This document shows positions 36,761 through 46,888 of a stretch of DNA of 64,000 bases, one piece after another (within the stretch, counting starts at the first letter, position 1; every line of letters starts with the position of its first letter). Source of the stretch: Aulostomus chinensis (Eukaryota > Chordata > Actinopteri > Syngnathiformes > Aulostomidae). Made by a program: the position numbers and the translations under genes. The stretch is from positions 5,248,501 to 5,312,500 of the forward strand of contig JBBMOA010000004.1 in assembly GCA_037954235.1 (NCBI GenBank). Direction: 5' to 3'. The notes beneath the pieces are model-generated. The model was not told the DNA's origin. It did not search any database and was given only the letters and a program-made list of their open reading frames with translations.

Positions 36761-37539
36761 TCACTCAATTTCCAAACACCCACGGTTCAAAAACTGCATA
36801 TTTGACTGAGCTGGTGCTGGAGTAAACGGGCCCGGTTCAAAGTCACACATCGGATCAGACGCATGCGTACACTCATGAACACACACCGCCCTGGATGTGC
36901 GCAAGCAGGGAAAAAAGTTATCGCAAAGGAAAATCAGAGCAGGCATTCAAATGTAAATATGTGCCAACTGTAATAGTTTTCTTTCTTTTGTCTCAACTAT
37001 TGTGATGGAAATAGCCAGTGGATAATTGTGCTTTAAGCTGAGCTAACTCCTCCAGTGCACCTTAGGGTGTGTGAACGGCGTGTGCATGTGTGTGTGATTT
37101 AATCTGTGAGTCTAGCAGCCGCTCGCTTCCTCCAGCATTCCATGTACTGCTGACAATAAAGGAAAAATCCCCTCCCGTGCTCCTCAACTATTCACACATA
37201 AACCTTTTCTCAGGTTTTTACCTCCAGGCTGCCACTGAAAAATTCACAACGCCCAGAGAACAACTAAGTCCTTCACTTACCGTAGGAGTTGTGGATCTGC
37301 ACCCCTCTTTATTGCATCAAAGGAGCTTTTTTGTGTGTGGAGCTCTGGTAATTAGCAAAGCACATAAAATCATCTCCTCTGAGTGCATTTAACTGTTTTT
37401 ATGCATCGAGCGTTGGCCCGGGTGGTGGTGGTGGGGTGATCTTGGAACATATGGACACAGCTGAGGACATGCTTTTCATGAGCGTGCTGAGTGAGGTTTT
37501 GTGTTCTTAACCCTTGAAAGTGAACATCCTTAACGGAGC
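36761..37539. other. Intergenic, no gene seen
   Basis: Unique sequence with short CA/TG stretches only. Confidence 0.6.
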
Positions 37540-37800
37540 ATCAATTAAAGATTCGCTTTTAAATGACTTGACAGCAGCTCAGGCATCTGGCATCTTTGAT
37601 GGGGCTTAGCAAGACAGTCTTTTTTTTTTGGACATGCACACATTTTATCACTTGCTCACGCCCCCCCCGTGTCCCTTGTTGTGCTTAATTAGGTTATCAG
37701 GTTGCTAACGGGCCGTGATTCGGCTCCACGCCTCCCAGCTGGCCCTCTGATTGGAAGGGCAAGAAGGTGGACTTAGCATAATTAACACGTTGTTATGGAG
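37540..37800. promoter_or_regulatory. Candidate conserved element near the sox5 3' end
   Basis: Repeat-poor block with ATCAATTAAAGATTCGC, CTTAATTAGGTTATCAGG and TTAGCATAATTAACACG. It lies a few hundred bases beyond the inferred 3' end of sox5. Judged by texture only. Confidence 0.28.
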
Positions 37801-37939
37801 ATGATTGAATTGCTGGGTGACACGCGGCCTCACCGCCACTGTAGCGTTAGCTGCTCTCAGTATCAACTGTTCAAAACCTCATGGAGTTCAAGCGCATTGA
37901 CTGTCCTGCGCAGCTTTAACAGGAACGCAGCAGTATATA

Positions 37940-37942
<3 letters not shown>

Positions 37943-37980
<38 letters not shown>
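37943..37980. repeat. (GT)n microsatellite
   Basis: A pure GT run just beyond the inferred polyadenylation site. Confidence 0.95.
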
Positions 37981-37983
<3 letters not shown>

Positions 37984-38055
37984 AATGTGTGAAGACATGC
38001 ATGGAGGAAAGAAGTGACCAGGACCAGCAGAAGTTTTACCGAACACATTGCTGTC

Positions 38056-38061
38056 TTTATT
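38056..38061 (-). terminator. sox5: Candidate distal polyadenylation signal (AATAAA)
   Basis: The plus strand reads TTTATT, giving a perfect AATAAA on the transcript strand about 2.97 kb past the stop. GT-rich sequence follows within 30 nt. No transcript evidence is available. Confidence 0.4.
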
Positions 38062-38968
38062 AGAGCCTTGTCTTGGCAGTAATACTGAAAAAAAAGTGAA
38101 CTTAGAACAGATGGTGGTGGTAGCCCACAGCTTTTTTTTTTCTCCTGTTTTTCTTTGTTTCTTTGATATTTTTCTTCATTTTTTTGTGAGAGTACTGCGA
38201 CTCCTGCTTTTCTGTGGCATGGATAACATCAATAAAAGAGACAGAAGGAGAGAAAAAACAAATATACAACTTATATTACACTGTGTTATGAACAAAATAT
38301 AAATCTATAAATCTATGTTATATTTACATAATTATCTTTCTTGATTTTTCAAGTTGAGATGGTAAGATATTTTTTTTTTAATAATTCTTACTTTGTTTTG
38401 AGCTCCACTCATGACTTTGATTGTCTTAAATAATATTATTATCATCATTTTCATTGTCTTGATATGGGGACAGACCTTGCCAGCAGGGATGATTGACGTC
38501 TTAATGCCCCCCCCACTCATTAAAAATAAGTCCCCTTACTCCAGCATCAGGTTGAGTCATGGGGGTGAAAACAGGGGCGACTATACAGCAAAATTAAGAG
38601 GCTCATTATGTGTCGTGTAGCAAACATCTAAAGCGAGAATGATTGTGGGGCTCACCATGTGACAGCACACCTGAAGAGTAGTCATGGCTACTGTAGCATA
38701 GCGTGGAGCTAAAACAAAGCAAAGGGCTCCTGATGACACGTGACTTTAACTGTAGATATGGCTGCTCGTCTCTCTCACGCACGCACACAGTGGAACACCC
38801 TCGGTGGGTCGTAGTAAACACTGCTTTCCTATGATTAAAAAAAAAATCACTGCTATCACAAAAATATATGTACAGGATTTTCAATCTAGCATATTTCAAG
38901 AAACAAACAAATGAAAACAAAAAGACAGCATAGGATTTGTTTGGTTGTCGTGATAATCTCTTCATTTT

Positions 38969-38970
<2 letters not shown>

Positions 38971-39037
<67 letters not shown>
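38971..39037. repeat. (GT)n microsatellite in the 3' UTR
   Basis: 67 bp of pure GT on the plus strand, so the sox5 transcript would carry (AC)n here. Confidence 0.97.
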
Positions 39038-39038
<1 letters not shown>

Positions 39039-39211
39039 ATGTGGAGTCCAACCAATGATATTCCACTGTGTCTCGGTGAGGCGGCCAAACTAGTAAACAG
39101 GGAAAACAGCTTCCAAAAGTGATAAAACTGATTTTTTCTTTTTTAAAAAAAGCAAAATAAAAGAGAGGAATCTTCACATTATACATTATAATAACCATTA
39201 CAAATAAACTT

Positions 39212-39242
<31 letters not shown>

Positions 39243-39278
39243 TAAAAAAAATCTTGTTCTTCTTCTTCTTCTTCTTCT
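39212..39278. repeat. (AAT)n and (TTC)n trinucleotide tracts
   Basis: An ATA/AAT run of about ten units, a short A-rich spacer, then about seven TTC units. The transcript strand has (ATT)n and (GAA)n. Confidence 0.95.
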
Positions 39279-40659
39279 CTGACTACACAGAGTCTGAGTG
39301 CTTTTTAGAAATGGGTTTGGACGTGAAAAGGTTATTTCTTCAGCTCGGAGGAGGGCTGCGTCAAGTCTGTCAGTCCAGCTCGCTGTCCTGACTCCACCCG
39401 CCCAGCCTCCAGAGGATTAATACAAAACAAATGCATCCAAAAAAAAAAAACAAAAAAAAAAACAAACCAAAGGGAACAAAATAATGCGAAACAAAGCAAG
39501 GTAAAATGACAACTTTTGTTTAGATCTAATACCTACCAGCTAGAATAATGTTTCATTGACTGTCATAGTTTCATATGGTCATAAAAACCCGATATAGAGG
39601 AGAAAAATAAATTATACTGTACATAACTTACTAAACTTAGGAAACGCTGACCATCCTTATAATTATTGTTAATAATATTAGACTAGAGGCAGTTTGAAGA
39701 GAAATAATAAAATACAGTATTCAAATACAAACAGAAACACTGACTGGCTGACTTCACCTTGGCTCCGCCCACTGAGGTCAGCAGGACAACGTTAATTGGA
39801 GGGAGCAGGAAAACACTGAGGGACATAACAATGTGTATAGTCGATTAAAAACAGCAGTGTGAGTTGCCTGTTTTTGCCTCTTTCTCGCGCAGGGAAAAGG
39901 TCGAGACTTTACACACATGTTCATACACATGGCGACACACACTCGCGCAGTCGGACGCGTCAGGCGAGGTCACACTGCTGTTTTGCCCTGGACGAGATTG
40001 AAATAGAGGGACGGAGCGAGAAGAAAACTGGTGGATTGTCTCACAACACAGTGCTTTCGTTTCTGCTCCATGACGTCACAGAGATTTTCCAACACCCCCC
40101 CCCCCCCCACCCTCCCCCAAAAGAACAACACAAAAAAAACAACAACAACAACAAAAAAAACAATCCCTCAAAGTGGGACAGTCCATGTTGTGGTCAGTCC
40201 TTGAGGCGACCGTCCCGTAGGATCCTGAATAGGGGGAAGGGTTGGGCAGTCACAAAAACAAAACAAAAAGCGGGGGGCGGGGGGGGGGGGGCGACTGCTG
40301 GACAGCACACTGCGAGGTTGAAGAAAAGATATCTTTTTGTCGAAAATAAACGGATGTCTTTCAGGTGCTTTACAACAAAATGGGAAAAAAGAAATGTCTC
40401 TTTTTTCTATTATTATTCAAACTTGTAGCACAAAAACAACAAATCACATTCACAAGCCACTTATTGGCACCGTGTACCTGAGTGAGAATATTATAGAACC
40501 AAGAACAAAAAAAAAAAGCTGTTTGTTTTTTTAAAAGTGTCTCTCGATAATAAAAAGGTCCGCCATCTTAAAGTGTCATCTGTTAGCCTTTGACAGGTCC
40601 ACTGTTCCGTCTTTCATTTTAAAATGTCTTCTTGACTACAAATGGGTCTGAGTGTGATT

Positions 40660-40665
40660 TTTATT
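40660..40665 (-). terminator. sox5: Candidate proximal polyadenylation signal (AATAAA)
   Basis: A perfect AATAAA on the minus strand about 365 nt after the stop, followed by AATCACACTCAG and modest GT content. It could produce a short 3' UTR lacking the Pumilio sites. Confidence 0.3.
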
Positions 40666-41026
40666 TCTCCTCACTCATGGCATTACACCTGCCTTGATAT
40701 CAACTCTTGCAGTAGTACTTGAATATTCCCCAGCAAGCTTCAATGCTGGCTTGGTCGTCTCGTCCTCCCAGACTCCTCTTGTGTAACAGTCAGTGTGAGT
40801 GACAGGTCCTGTGCTTCCATTGATTGGTCAGATGCTGGTATCAGGACTCCAGTGGGAGGGGCTTGGCTCTGCTTACAGAGTCCCTGTTACTTACGAGGGA
40901 GGAAACGGGTGGTTTGTGAGAACGGGGACCCAGGGTGATTGACATAAGACGACGTTCCTGATTGGTGGGTTTGGGATTTTGTGAGATTAAACCAGCTGTG
41001 ATGAGTTAGGCAGCGCTCATGCCGTC

Positions 41027-41324
41027 CTATTGGGTGATATGGTTCTCGTTATCGCTGCCGTAATCAGCCTCTTCATCCTCATAGTCAAAGTCGTCGTACA
41101 CGTCACCGTTGCTGTCATCCAACCGTAGCTCCTCCTCCTTTATACGTGGCTCCTCCCCCTTGAGGCCTGGCATGTGGGAGGTCTGGTGGTGGTTGGCGTT
41201 GGGCTCTGGGCTGCTGGACATGCTCGAGTGCTCTGAGGGCATCTGGGGTGACGGCATTCCCGCCATGGAGAGGGCACCTGGGTAGACCACGCCTGCTGAG
41301 GACAGGGGCAGCTGACTCTGCTGC
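41027..41324 (-). CDS. sox5: sox5 terminal coding exon, acidic tail and stop (window exon 7 of 7)
   Basis: One base completes Gly, then 98 codons and TAG. The start QQSQLPLSSAGVVYPGALSM, the block AGMPSPQMPSEHSS and the block KGEEPRIKEEE are close to human SOX5. The last 30 residues are strongly acidic and end DYGSDNENHITQ. IKEE fits the consensus for sumoylation, and SOX6 is known to be sumoylated; for this protein that is inference. A block shared by human SOX5 and SOX6 (PVIQSTYG) is replaced by NANHHQTSHMPG. The acceptor ATTACAG|GC lies directly after a TG repeat and not after a normal pyrimidine tract. The stop codon occupies 41029-41027. Confidence 0.97.
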
Positions 41325-41330
41325 CTGTAA

Positions 41331-41363
41331 TACACACACACGCACACACACACACACGCACAC
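41331..41363 (-). repeat. (TG)n tract at the terminal-exon acceptor
   Basis: On the transcript strand this is an imperfect TG repeat with two CG interruptions, separated from the exon only by ATTACAG. There is no long pyrimidine run, an arrangement similar to the UG/U tract before human CFTR exon 9. Confidence 0.9.
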
Positions 41364-41545
41364 AGAAGATGGTTTTAACATCATTTTAGGCTTTAAAAAG
41401 GTCTACTGTCTAGGAGGATAGAGGCTGACCGGAAGTCTAACAACTGATATTTTCACAAAATATTGAAATTAATGTAGATAAAGTGTAAATGCCACATTTG
41501 TGCTAGTTAAAATGTGATAATCAAAAATTTTATGGCTCTGACAAT

Positions 41546-42099
41546 AGCTGTGTTTCCATAAAATGTGAAGAATTTTTTTTTAGCGAATTTCTGAAAGGCC
41601 ACAAAAGAAGAAATGCAAATTACAGCCATTTCCGTCCAGTGGCTTGAAGTGAATATGTACTTTATGTAGGCGATGTCGTGCGTTTTTCCATCTGAAGATG
41701 GCGGTATAGGCAGCGTTACAATGGCTGTAACCGCAGAAGAAGAACCAAAAAAAAAAAAAAATGGACTGAGGGTCTTGGGGAATTACTTTGGTTTGCACAT
41801 ATTGTAGTTGTTCTTAGTGCTGGACATTTTACTGCCTCTCTGAATATGACAGAAAAGTTGTGGAATAACCGGGAAGACGATGGCGGCAGAAAACGTGAGA
41901 TGATAAAGATTTGCTACGTTAGAATTGTTTCAGTCTCCTGTTTTGACATGTACTCTTTTTTTCTAAAAGGCCAAGCGAGCATAAAACTCTGAATTTGATG
42001 TAGGTTTTTTTTTTTTAATGCATTACACGTTTTCCATAAAAAGTAAAAATGCGCTAAATAGCAAAATGCGCATCAGAGTCCCTTTATGGAAACACGGCT
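41546..42099. mobile_element. MITE-like inverted-repeat element in sox5 intron
   Basis: The left end AGCTGTGTTTCCATAAA (41546-41562) is the reverse complement of the right end at 42083-42099 with one mismatch in 17. The similarity continues inside as TTTAGCG-type motifs near both ends. It is 554 bp with no coding capacity, so it is read as a non-autonomous DNA transposon. The pattern of terminal GTGTTTCCAT and internal GCGCATTTT is one I recall from many fish genomes. The target-site duplication could not be fixed. Confidence 0.7.
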
Positions 42100-42157
42100 G
42101 ATATGTCCCTTTTGTCGAAGCAATGCAGAGGGACCGTTCCTGTGATAGTTCACTGAC

Positions 42158-42374
42158 CCTACACTGAAGTATTGTCTCATTTCCTGTCGACGGGACCTCA
42201 TGATGGCCTTGTACTCGCCAATGCGCAGCTTTTTGCCGTCCACCAGGCAGGTGCGTTTGGGCCGCGGCTTGTATTTGTAGTCCGGGTATTTTTCCAGATG
42301 TTGCTTGCTAAGGCGGGCCTGCTCCTCGTAGTAGGGCTGCTTCTCCAGGTTGGTCATGGCTTTCCAGCGTGAGC
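42158..42374 (-). CDS. sox5: sox5 exon with second half of the HMG box (window exon 6 of 7)
   Basis: Two bases complete Gly, followed by 71 codons and two bases. It encodes SRWKAMTNLEKQPYYEEQAR, LSKQHLEKYPDYKYKPRPKR, TCLVDGKKLRIGEYKAIMR and SRRQEMRQYFSV. This finishes HMG helices 2 and 3 and the C-terminal basic signal (KPRPKR), then the SoxD-specific extension. KAMTNLEKQ and HLEKYPDYKY agree with SOX5; SOX6 has KSMSNQEKQ and HLEKYPNYKY. The acceptor is TGTTTTCAG|GC. The donor is GG|GTCAGT, which has C at intron position +3. A 554-bp inverted-repeat element begins 58 bp inside the following intron. Confidence 0.98.
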
Positions 42375-42544
42375 CTGAAAACACAAGCGACACGGCAATG
42401 ATGAAGATGATGTGTGTCTTTAGAGAGAGTTTCTACGCAACAGTTGGAGATCAGAGAGATAAAACCGGCATCTAATATGTGACTAGAGAATACTCACTAG
42501 GTTGAGACTCCCCACCACTGAGTGGGTGCTTCTCTGTCCCATGA

Positions 42545-43575
42545 TACACCTCAATTGGTCTAATTTTTACCTGCTAACGGATATTATTTTGGTCGTTGCC
42601 ATCTTGAGCTTTGGAGCCAGAAGTGGCCATATATGGATGAAAGGGGTGGCGCTGATGTGAACCCAACGCTGCATGGACTTGAACAGTGACCAACCACCTT
42701 TATTCCAGGAGCTAAAACCTCATTCATACGCTCCATCGAAGAGTTGTCTATCAAAATGTTGTCACCGTCTGAGGTCGACTGACCCCGAGGGAGCAGGTCC
42801 AATTAATAGCATGTCATTGTTGGGTTTTACCCACAATCCAACAGTGACAAATTGATCTCTCTGATTGGTGGGTTATGTTGTTACCATGGAAATTCAGTCT
42901 GACCCAGTAGAAACAGGATTTCTCCGTTCTGATGAGAAACCTCAAATATTTGGATGTTTTTTGATTTCTGACATGAGTTACAGGTTAGCTAGCAGCAACA
43001 AAATGGCTAGTTGGTCACATGCCAACAACGCTGGGCTGGAAATATCCTTAACGCTCAAGATAATGATGTGCAGTGTTGTATCTTTGGTTGTTCTGCATTT
43101 TCCTGTGATCGTTTTGTGCAGAATCAAATCTTTTATGCTCACAATTCATCTGCTGGCCGTTGATTCCTGGTGGTGAAACTCCTGACATAAAGAATTTGCT
43201 GAAGTGTCAGTGTAGGAGTCAGAAATGGGTTTCTAGAACTGTCCTGATGGTAGACGGTCACTCCTGAGTTTAGCTGCTCTGCTTTTGTCATGATTGACAG
43301 GTTGCCATAGCAACTTGGCTTTCTTTGTCACCTATTTGACTCTAAATTGGACCATAATTTACAGAATCACCTTTGTGCTGTAATGAGACTGGTGATTGGG
43401 ACCAGAAACTCATCAGGGAAATTTTCGCTGAAGTAATAAATCAAGATATTTATGAACTCAATATCAATCAAATTTCTTTTTTAGAAGGAAGGAGTTGCCC
43501 CCTGCTTTCCATTAGGGACAAGGCAGTTTTAACTGATGTTGGTTTTTCTCTCAACTTCTTACGTATAGTTTAGGA
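42545..43575. mobile_element. Probable dispersed repeat (old transposon remnant)
   Basis: The segment includes GGAGCCAGAAGTGGCCATAT, TGCCATAGCAACTTGGC, CTAAATTGGACCATAATTTA and GGAGTTGCCCCCTGCT, phrases I recall as recurrent in fish intergenic DNA. No open frame or clear terminal repeats were seen, so the boundaries are approximate and the class is unknown. Confidence 0.4.
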
Positions 43576-43763
43576 ACCAGAGGAGAACAAAAGCTAAGCA
43601 TCTAAGACAAAAATAATCAATTAGAGAGCGTCATTTTGTAAGCTGGCAAGTTGATAAAAATCAGTTGAATTAGAGCATGCGTGTCAACCCCTATGTGAGT
43701 TAGTGTGGCACATTCCCCTCTGTGTCACATGTGCATAGTGTCATATGGTATTTATGCATCTGT

Positions 43764-43768
43764 AAACA

Positions 43769-43818
<50 letters not shown>
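43764..43818. repeat. (CA)n microsatellite
   Basis: Nearly pure CA dinucleotides over about 55 bp with one TA interruption, inside the HMG intron of sox5. Confidence 0.95.
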
Positions 43819-43821
<3 letters not shown>

Positions 43822-44128
43822 AAGCAGCTGATCGGTTTCACCCAGAAAGAGAAAATAAAGAGATAGAAGGAGGTTAATGAGGAGAGCTGTGAGGACGACA
43901 GGTACTCAGCTCAACTAATGAGGACTTCACTTAACCTGCTGTCATCTCTCTGTGCTACACCATCAGGCCTGCAAGTGTGTGTGTGCGTGTGTGTGTAGTC
44001 TTGAGCATGTTTTCCCCTGTGTGTTTAATATCTGGTCTGAATTTGCACTTGACTACTGTATGTTTAATGGGTAAAAGCTGTCAGTACTTGGCTGTTCTCT
44101 CGCTCTGTTCTGCGATCTGTTAGCAATT

Positions 44129-44141
44129 GAGAGAGAGAGAG

Positions 44142-44175
<34 letters not shown>
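44129..44175. repeat. (GA)n microsatellite
   Basis: About 23 GA units with one CG interruption, inside the HMG intron. Confidence 0.95.
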
Positions 44176-44176
<1 letters not shown>

Positions 44177-44214
44177 GCTTATTAAAACCAGATTTCCCTG
44201 TGTTATAAAACGCT

Positions 44215-44345
44215 TAGGAGCTCTTTAAAATGTCAGGGCCGATCCCGGCGGTCCGGGGGAAATGTCAGGCGGCCTCGCGCTGCTTGTTTAATGCATAATG
44301 AATTATATCATCATTTGTCGGAGCCGTGCTCTCCCCAGCCGTTCA
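44215..44345. promoter_or_regulatory. Candidate conserved element in HMG intron
   Basis: A complex, repeat-free block between the GA microsatellite and window exon 5. It joins a GC-rich half (GATCCCGGCGGTCCGGG) to an AT-rich half with homeodomain-like cores (TGCATAATGAATTATATC, TTCATTAAC). Conservation is guessed from texture alone. Confidence 0.3.
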
Positions 44346-44476
44346 TTAACAGCCGCTTACACGATGCCACCGCCGCTTGTAAGGAAATCGCTGTGAAAAA
44401 ACAACACATGCATCTTCCTCCTGCTTGATTTTCAGAGCTGGAGGATTAAGGTGGAGCAAAGGTGTGGGTGTTTTAC

Positions 44477-44650
44477 CGAGGATCTTGCTGATGTTGGAGT
44501 TGTGCATGTCAGGGAAGGCCTGGAGGATTTTTCTCCTCTCGTCCTTGGCCCAAACCATGAAGGCATTCATTGGCCTTTTGATGTGTGGCTCGCTGCTGCC
44601 GCGACCCCGAGATTCCCGGAATATCCTGGAGTCTGACACACTCGGGGAGC
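44477..44650 (-). CDS. sox5: sox5 exon with first half of the HMG box (window exon 5 of 7)
   Basis: Two bases complete a Gly codon, followed by 57 codons and one base. It reads SPSVSDSRIFRESRGRGSSE and then HMG residues PHIKRPMNAFMVWAKDERRK, ILQAFPDMHNSNISKIL and G. KRPMNAFMVWAKDERRK contains the minor-groove wedge residues (FM) and the N-terminal basic nuclear localisation signal, and helix 1 and most of helix 2 are encoded here. The acceptor is CATCCTTCAG|GC and the donor CTCG|GTAAAA. The intron after KILG is at the same place as in other SoxD genes. The intron on the upstream side is only 159 nt. Confidence 0.98.
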
Positions 44651-44809
44651 CTGAAGGATGTGGGAAAGGCAAAATAAAATCCGTTTTAAAAAGCCAATAC
44701 AGATGCTTTACAATCCGTTTTTATACTGCTAGCTGAAAACTTCCAATTTGTCTGTTGAAAAAACACACTCTTTCCCAACTGTCATGACTGCATACGTGTG
44801 TGGGTTTAC
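44651..44809 (-). other. sox5: sox5 intron between window exons 4 and 5 (159 nt)
   Basis: A short intron with GTAAAC donor and CATCCTTCAG acceptor, and no repeats. It could be retained in some transcripts, but its length is not a multiple-of-three exon extension without stops. Confidence 0.9.
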
Positions 44810-44912
44810 CGTCAGAGTCTCCGCTCATGGTGAAGTCCAGCATGGCGTGGCTGAATTTGTCCTCTGCCTGCTGCTTCAACTGTTGACTCAGACTCTCCAA
44901 GGCAGCTTTGTC
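44810..44912 (-). CDS. sox5: sox5 short linker exon (window exon 4 of 7)
   Basis: This exon has 34 codons plus one base. It reads DKAALESLSQQLKQQ, then EDKFSHAMLDFTMSGDSD and the first base of Gly. The acceptor is GTGTCCAG|GAC and the donor GACG|GTAAAC. It matches the SOX5 stretch TTLESLTQQL...GKFSHAMMDFNLSGDSDG that precedes the HMG box. SOX6 has a different sequence here (ENLGPQLTGK, VIDLTRPED), so this exon is one of the strongest discriminators for sox5. The exon is too short to be called from open-frame length alone and is supported by splice borders, phase and similarity. Confidence 0.93.
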
Positions 44913-45587
44913 CTGGACACAAACAGATGCAGTTTCTCAGGAGGTGAGTCAGTGAATTGTGAATGACTGAGGACGTGCGGCGGTGATGAGGCTGCGAGAT
45001 CTGTTGTGGCCTCCATTAACGCCCAGATCCATCACGTTCAACTGGATGCATTTGTGTTCGTCACTGTTGAGAGTCAGGTGAAATGTTTAAAAGAAACCAA
45101 AGAATGAATGAATGAATGGATGAATGAATGAATGAGCCTCTGCCAGTTTGCAATAAATTTTCAAAGGTACTTTGTTTCAGTGTCAACCTGCTGTAACGAT
45201 AATGTCAACATGACATTTTTAGAGTGCTGTACCTTTATCACGCTTGAACACTTCACACGTGCAAGAATGATTACTGTTTAGCATGTGTGTTCATGTATGT
45301 GTGTGCGTGTGCGGCGACTCCTGGCAGCCACCTGCGAGAGTGGAGTGCAGCGGCTCGCCTCACTCTAGCAGAGGCCCCCGTGGGTCGACGCATTAGAGAG
45401 AGAGAGAGAACGGGCGAGCGGAGCGCGCACGAGTGTGAGGCCACGCCGCATGGCCCCCTGGGTATTTATTACAACCAATAAAAGGCTGATTTACTGAGCA
45501 TTTACATGCTTAATGCAAGCAGCCGGCACACTAGAACCTGACTGTCAATGCGCGCACACACACACACACACACAGACACACGCGCGC

Positions 45588-45625
<38 letters not shown>

Positions 45626-46848
45626 CATAGTGCATCAGTGCCAGCATTTTACAGTTTAATTATACGATTAGGAGCGGTACCCAAAACACTGTCGTCTTCT
45701 AAAACAACCTTCCAAAAAGTGTCCCCCTCCATTTACGTGTGACCCCGGCGAGCTGGCAGGCTGCATAGAAAGAGGGCAGAATGATAATGAAGTGCATTTT
45801 CTCTGTTTTCAGCCCAGCGGAGTTTAATTGTTAGAGATAATTTTACCCCCGGATCGGAATAAATAAAAAGACGAGGAGGGGAGGGAGAATAAAAGCCAGA
45901 TGCACACTGAGGGAAACGCTCTTCATTTACTGTATTTTATTCTCCATTTATTGTGTTTTAATAAATGAACCATCATCTCTCACTGGAAGGATTTTATCAG
46001 TTTGTATGTCATTTCGATTTTTTTTTTTTTTAATTTGGCATTTTAAACAAGTCATTTGAACCTCATTCCAGGAAAATGAGGTTTTATTTTTTAAGATTTT
46101 AAAATTGATGATGCTACAAAGGGTGTGTGGTGTGTGTGTGTGCGTGTGTGTGTGCGTGCGCGTTACAGAGAGATGGGCAGGGAGACAGAGTGGATGACAG
46201 CCTAGTCTGACATTAAGCCCCAGTACAGTACACGAGAAAAGTGGATTGAATGGCTGACACCGGCGCCAAGACACAAAGTAGCGACACAACTAATCCTCTG
46301 AGAGTGTCAGGGATGTTGTATCCGAGAGCTCGCCGGCTTCACGCTCACACGGCACAAAGCCAGAGGGCCGGGCAAGGAAGAAGCCCCTGCTTCATCCTCA
46401 ATTCCTGCAGCTTTTTACTTTATCTTACTCCGTAAAAAAAAATATACAAAAACAAAATCCGAAAATTTGAGAGAAAGAAATTGTCGCCATTGAATTCAAT
46501 TCACTTGTGAATGAGCTGTGAAACCTCTTCCAGGATGACCCTGATTTCTCACTGACTTGCAGTGGTGTGAATCTCGTTAGCTGCTGGCCGCAGCCGCTCT
46601 GGTGTCAGCAGCATCCGACTCTGTCCCTGCTTTATGTTGAATCACAGATTCATCACAGCAGGTTTGAAACAAATCAGATGAGAGAGCAAACTGTGGAGAG
46701 TAATAGAGCTGTAGAATGTCAGCGGTGCAGATGCTTGTGCACCAGCTGACTTCCAACGTGTTTAACAAATAACCACAATTTAGCCACGCCGCCGAGGAGC
46801 CGGCGCCGTCACTTCACATTACCCTCTCCTTGATGCTTCTCTCTGCCA

Positions 46849-46888
<40 letters not shown>

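Larger units (their letters stand above)
38035..41026 (-). other. sox5: Probable sox5 3' UTR
   Basis: The interval runs from the stop codon to a minus-strand AATAAA at 38061-38056, followed by a TGTGTT-containing stretch. It is AT-rich and has no coding potential. On the transcript strand it holds two Pumilio-type sites (TGTAAATA at 38328-38321 and TGTACATA at 38874-38867), ATTTA motifs around 38301-38315, an ACn repeat at 39037-38971, and adjacent (ATT)n and (AAG)n tracts at 39243-39212 and 39278-39256. An earlier AATAAA at 40665-40660 could give a short form of about 0.4 kb. The end is inferred from hexamers only. Confidence 0.45.
41325..42157 (-). other. sox5: sox5 intron between window exons 6 and 7
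   Basis: An 833-nt intron, two thirds of which is the inverted-repeat element at 41546-42099. Its 3' end is a TG-rich tract (41331-41363) running straight into ATTACAG. Confidence 0.9.
42375..44476 (-). other. sox5: sox5 intron inside the HMG box
   Basis: A 2.1-kb intron splitting the HMG box after KILG. It holds a probable dispersed repeat (42545-43575), a (CA)n run (43764-43818), a (GA)n run (44129-44175) and a complex GC-balanced block (44215-44345) next to the upstream exon. Confidence 0.95.

Noticed and set aside
39859..40428. 189-codon open frame on the plus strand
   Set aside because: It is antisense to the probable sox5 3' UTR and is built on C-runs, A-runs and G-runs, giving low-complexity peptides.
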